Notes under the pieces: generated by a model
Database searches by the model: none
Told to the model about the DNA's origin: nothing
The model's input: only the letters and a program-made list of their open reading frames with translations
Made by a program: the position numbers and the translations under genes
Shown here: piece after piece, positions 40,486 through 42,571 of the stretch
How positions within the stretch are numbered: position 1 is the first letter of the stretch
Layout of the letters: each line of letters opens with the position of its first letter
From: Bacteroidota bacterium
GTDB lineage: Bacteria > Bacteroidota > Bacteroidia > Flavobacteriales > Weeksellaceae
Assembly (NCBI GenBank): GCA_023394415.1
Contig: JAEXAR010000022.1
Coordinates: 1 to 42,571 of the forward strand
DNA length: 42,571 nt
Direction of reading: 5' to 3'

Positions 40486-41172
40486 TTATACTTTCGGAGA
40501 ATCCTGGTTGTCTTCTTTTTTTCCAAAAACAAATTTAATCAGTATCGGCAAGGTTGTGATTAAAACAATAATGATGATAATCATTTCCAAATGGGTTTTC
40601 AAATCAATATTAAATTGTGTTTTGAAAAGTTCATTGAGGTAATGACCTGCATAGATTAATGAAAAAGCCCAAAGGAAAGCCCCAATAATATTATCTCTCA
40701 AGAATTCTTTTTTATCCATTTTTACAATTCCTGCAACAATCGGCATAAACGTTCTTACAATAGGTAAAAATCTTGCCATAATAACAGCTAAAGCACCATG
40801 TTTTTCAAAAAAATCGTGAGCTTGAAAAAGATATTTTTTCTTAAAAAACATAGAGTCTTCTCTCTTGTAAAGTGAAGGTCCTGCTTTTACACCAAACCAA
40901 TAACCCACTTCATTACCAATAATTGCTGCAATGGCAACACAGGTAGCTAATAATGTAGTATCCAGAAAATCACTTCCGGTACCACCAAAAGTTTCGGCAA
41001 TGAGTTCTTGAGCATAAATTCCTGACACGAAAAGTAAAGAATCTCCTGGAAGAAAAAAACCTACAAAAAGACCCGTTTCAGCAAAAACGATAAATAAAAT
41101 TAACCAAAATCCCCCAAGTTTTATATAAAATTCAGGATTTAGTAAATCCTTCCAACTTTCAAAATGCTCCAT
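40486..41172 (-). CDS. DedA-family membrane protein
   Basis: The protein has 228 residues with about five to six membrane segments. DedA proteins are linked to lipid carrier (undecaprenyl phosphate) or phospholipid movement and membrane potential maintenance. Family motifs are ETGLFVGFFLPGDSLLF (about 32-48), GNEVGYWFG, FEKHGALAVIMARFLPIVRTFMPIVAG (amphipathic R-P-R-F motif). The C-terminus is charged (FGKKEDNQDSPKV). It is single-gene with its own promoter and terminator. Confidence 0.92.
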   Translation of the reverse strand: MEHFESWKDLLNPEFYIKLGGFWLILFIVFAETGLFVGFFLPGDSLLFVSGIYAQELIAETFGGTGSDFLDTTLLATCVAIAAIIGNEVGYWFGVKAGPSLYKREDSMFFKKKYLFQAHDFFEKHGALAVIMARFLPIVRTFMPIVAGIVKMDKKEFLRDNIIGAFLWAFSLIYAGHYLNELFKTQFNIDLKTHLEMIIIIIVLITTLPILIKFVFGKKEDNQDSPKV

Positions 41173-41190
41173 TAATTTTTCAATATGTCA

Positions 41191-41198
41191 CAAAAATA
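41191..41198 (-). promoter_or_regulatory. -7 box of the DedA gene
   Basis: The minus strand reads TATTTTTG, 18 nt before the ATG. Confidence 0.45.
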
Positions 41199-41246
41199 AA
41201 TCAATTATATTTTTAATAAAAATTATTATGATTTTTTAACAATTAG

Positions 41247-42215
41247 TTATTGTAAGTTTTTTTGAAGTGTAGAAATTCGCTCATCTTTTCCGGCGTGTTT
41301 CCAACCGGGAGCGTTGAAAATGTACATTAGTTTTGATTTTAAATTGGGTGCGTTTTTTACATCTTTTACCATATTTCCAAATTCATCAAAAACAATATGA
41401 AAGACATTGTAACTGTGGTCATTAGCCAAAATTCCATAATCGTGTTTTACCGATTTTTCAGATTGATAAGTGCCGAAAAGATGGTCCCAAATCATTAAAA
41501 TTCCTCCGTAATTTTTGTCGAGTTCTTCAATTTGCCGGGAATGATGAACACGATGATTGCTTGGCGAATTGAAAATTTTATCAAACCAGCCTAATTTTCC
41601 AATCGCATCTGTATGAGGCCAAAACTGAAAAATAAGGTTAAACTGATGCATCATCGCCATCATCAACGGATGAAAACCAATAATGATAAATGGAATGTAC
41701 CAAATATCACGATAAACAATCTCGAACCAACCTTGTCGCAGCGCAATTGCAAAACTCAAATGTTTCGCCGAATGATGATTGACGTGTCCCGTCCAAAACA
41801 AACGGATTTTATGACTCAAACGATGATGCCAATAAAATCCGAAATCCTGAACTATCAGCACCAAAATCCACAACCACCAATGTTCCAAATTCCATTTTAA
41901 TGATAATAAATTGGAAAGTTCGCCAACACCAAAAACATCGGTTAATCTAAAATTATTATAAATCCAGAAAAAGTAGGAGAGTGAGATTGCTTTCATCCCA
42001 AAATCCAATAAAACGGCACCTAATCCAAGACCAATACTTGAAAGTTCATCTTTCACCAATTTTTTGGTAAACAGTTTTTGTGGAATTTGATAAAGAAAAG
42101 TTTCGCCCAAAATCAACAAAATAAATCCGGGAATAAAATACGTTACCGGGTCTGTAAAATCCAACGGACTGAACAATCCGAGGTTGTTGAAAAATTGGGA
42201 GATTTGTTCTTTCAT
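41247..42215 (-). CDS. Sterol desaturase/fatty-acid hydroxylase family protein
   Basis: The protein has 322 residues from the ATG at 42215 (MKEQISQFFNNLGLFSPLDF). A longer frame starting at 42242 exists, but the -7 box lies inside it. It is a di-iron membrane enzyme with histidine clusters HHRLSH (preceded by W), HVNHHSAKH and NHRVHHSRQ. At least four membrane segments precede or surround these. Members hydroxylate or desaturate lipids; no substrate can be given. It is followed (on its upstream side) by a tandem repeat array. Confidence 0.85.
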   Translation of the reverse strand: MKEQISQFFNNLGLFSPLDFTDPVTYFIPGFILLILGETFLYQIPQKLFTKKLVKDELSSIGLGLGAVLLDFGMKAISLSYFFWIYNNFRLTDVFGVGELSNLLSLKWNLEHWWLWILVLIVQDFGFYWHHRLSHKIRLFWTGHVNHHSAKHLSFAIALRQGWFEIVYRDIWYIPFIIIGFHPLMMAMMHQFNLIFQFWPHTDAIGKLGWFDKIFNSPSNHRVHHSRQIEELDKNYGGILMIWDHLFGTYQSEKSVKHDYGILANDHSYNVFHIVFDEFGNMVKDVKNAPNLKSKLMYIFNAPGWKHAGKDERISTLQKNLQ

Positions 42216-42221
42216 ATCTTT

Positions 42222-42229
42222 CAAAAATA
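42222..42229 (-). promoter_or_regulatory. -7 box of the sterol desaturase-family gene
   Basis: The minus strand reads TATTTTTG, ending 6 nt before the ATG at 42215, so the leader would be nearly absent. Confidence 0.45.
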
Positions 42230-42260
42230 GATAATTTGCCACGAATGCACTAATTTTTTA

Positions 42261-42571
42261 ACGCAAAGGCAAACAAATAATTGAAAACAATTTAAGATAA
42301 ACAAAGGAACATCAAAGATGTTTTGCGAGGAAATACAAGGTTTCTAAATCTGTGTAATCTGTGAAATCTGTGGGAAATTTATAAACGCAAAGGCAAACAA
42401 AGATTTGTTTAAAAACTTTGAAAATATTTAAGATAAACAAAGTAACATCGAAGATGTTCTACGAGGAAATACAAGGTTTCTAAATCTGTGTAATCTGTGA
42501 AATCTGTGAGAAATATATAAACGCAAGGCAATCAAAGATTTTTAAAAGATTTGAAAATATTTAAGATAAAC
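42261..42571. repeat. Tandem repeat array (units of about 124 and 136 bp, third unit cut by window end)
   Basis: Units begin with ACGCAA at 42261, 42385 and 42521. Each complete unit holds TTTAAGATAAACAAAG, a small dyad AACATC-n3-GATGTT, GAGGAAATACAAGG and three nonamers AAATCTGTG/TAATCTGTG/AAATCTGTG. The units differ by small indels and substitutions. No coding frame is supported. Confidence 0.88.

Noticed and set aside
42261..42571. Possible CRISPR array
   Set aside because: Units are contiguous long repeats with internal sub-repeats, not short repeats separated by unique spacers.

Overview
The window is ordinary-looking chromosomal DNA of a flavobacterium, most likely of the Chryseobacterium/Weeksellaceae group. 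The reasons are: AT-rich DNA; Bacteroidetes-type promoters (TAnnTTTG, sometimes with an upstream TTTG); family members typical of Bacteroidetes (GldD, two parvulin-type isomerases behind a PfkB kinase, a short RNase E/G, a PhnP-like hydrolase, a DUF4258-like protein beside alanine dehydrogenase); and very compact intrinsic terminators between genes. No rRNA, CRISPR array, insertion sequence, integrase or phage gene is visible. One tRNA (Leu, anticodon CAA) is present.

Layout. 0.1-5.4 kb (minus strand): a CoA-transferase, homogentisate dioxygenase, then a tight operon NUDIX - acyltransferase - lipoprotein - short Mur-ligase-like protein. 5.5-7.6 kb (minus): HU, a 30-residue very basic mini-protein and RNase G. 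7.7-14.7 kb (plus): mutY, gldD, PfkB kinase, two parvulin isomerases (the second SurA-like) and a nitronate monooxygenase-like flavoprotein. 14.7-15.7 kb: a decayed gene with three in-frame stops and one frameshift. 15.7-19.0 kb: two rhodaneses, queG, a DUF2459 protein, a lipoprotein stub, an AT-rich gene-free stretch with two FNR/CRP-like dyads, and the tRNA. 19.1-23.2 kb: PhnP-like hydrolase, a 477-residue conserved protein coupled to a GAF protein, a BtuF-like protein, a lipoprotein. 23.4-26.4 kb: rpsO, a GlsB-type membrane protein, pnp. 26.5-35.1 kb: a membrane protein gene that appears to be cut by a TAG codon, a 44-residue membrane mini-protein, HopJ-family protein, fhs, outer-membrane protein, glucokinase, two YceI proteins, a small alpha/beta hydrolase, sdaA. 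35.3-39.2 kb: a secreted protein, then tyrA, two small proteins, ald and tsaE on the minus strand. 39.2-42.6 kb: heptamer-repeat spacer, an exported isoaspartyl peptidase, DedA, a sterol-desaturase-family protein, and a tandem repeat that runs off the window edge.

Functional themes are RNA turnover and translation (rng, pnp, rpsO, queG, tsaE, tRNA-Leu, the basic mini-protein), envelope biogenesis (SurA, GldD, lipoproteins, acyltransferase, YceI, DedA, the Mur-like protein), one-carbon and amino-acid metabolism (fhs, sdaA, ald, tyrA, hmgA) and repair (mutY, NUDIX).

I see no obvious new defence or mobile system. The items most worth a second look are: a conserved-looking but catalytically stripped Mpl/Mur-ligase fragment; a probable Trp-to-TAG nonsense codon; an unannotated COX24/mS38-like mini-protein between HU and RNase G; an extended promoter element shared by growth genes; genes whose promoter sits 3-6 nt before the ATG; and several palindromic or tandem intergenic repeats.
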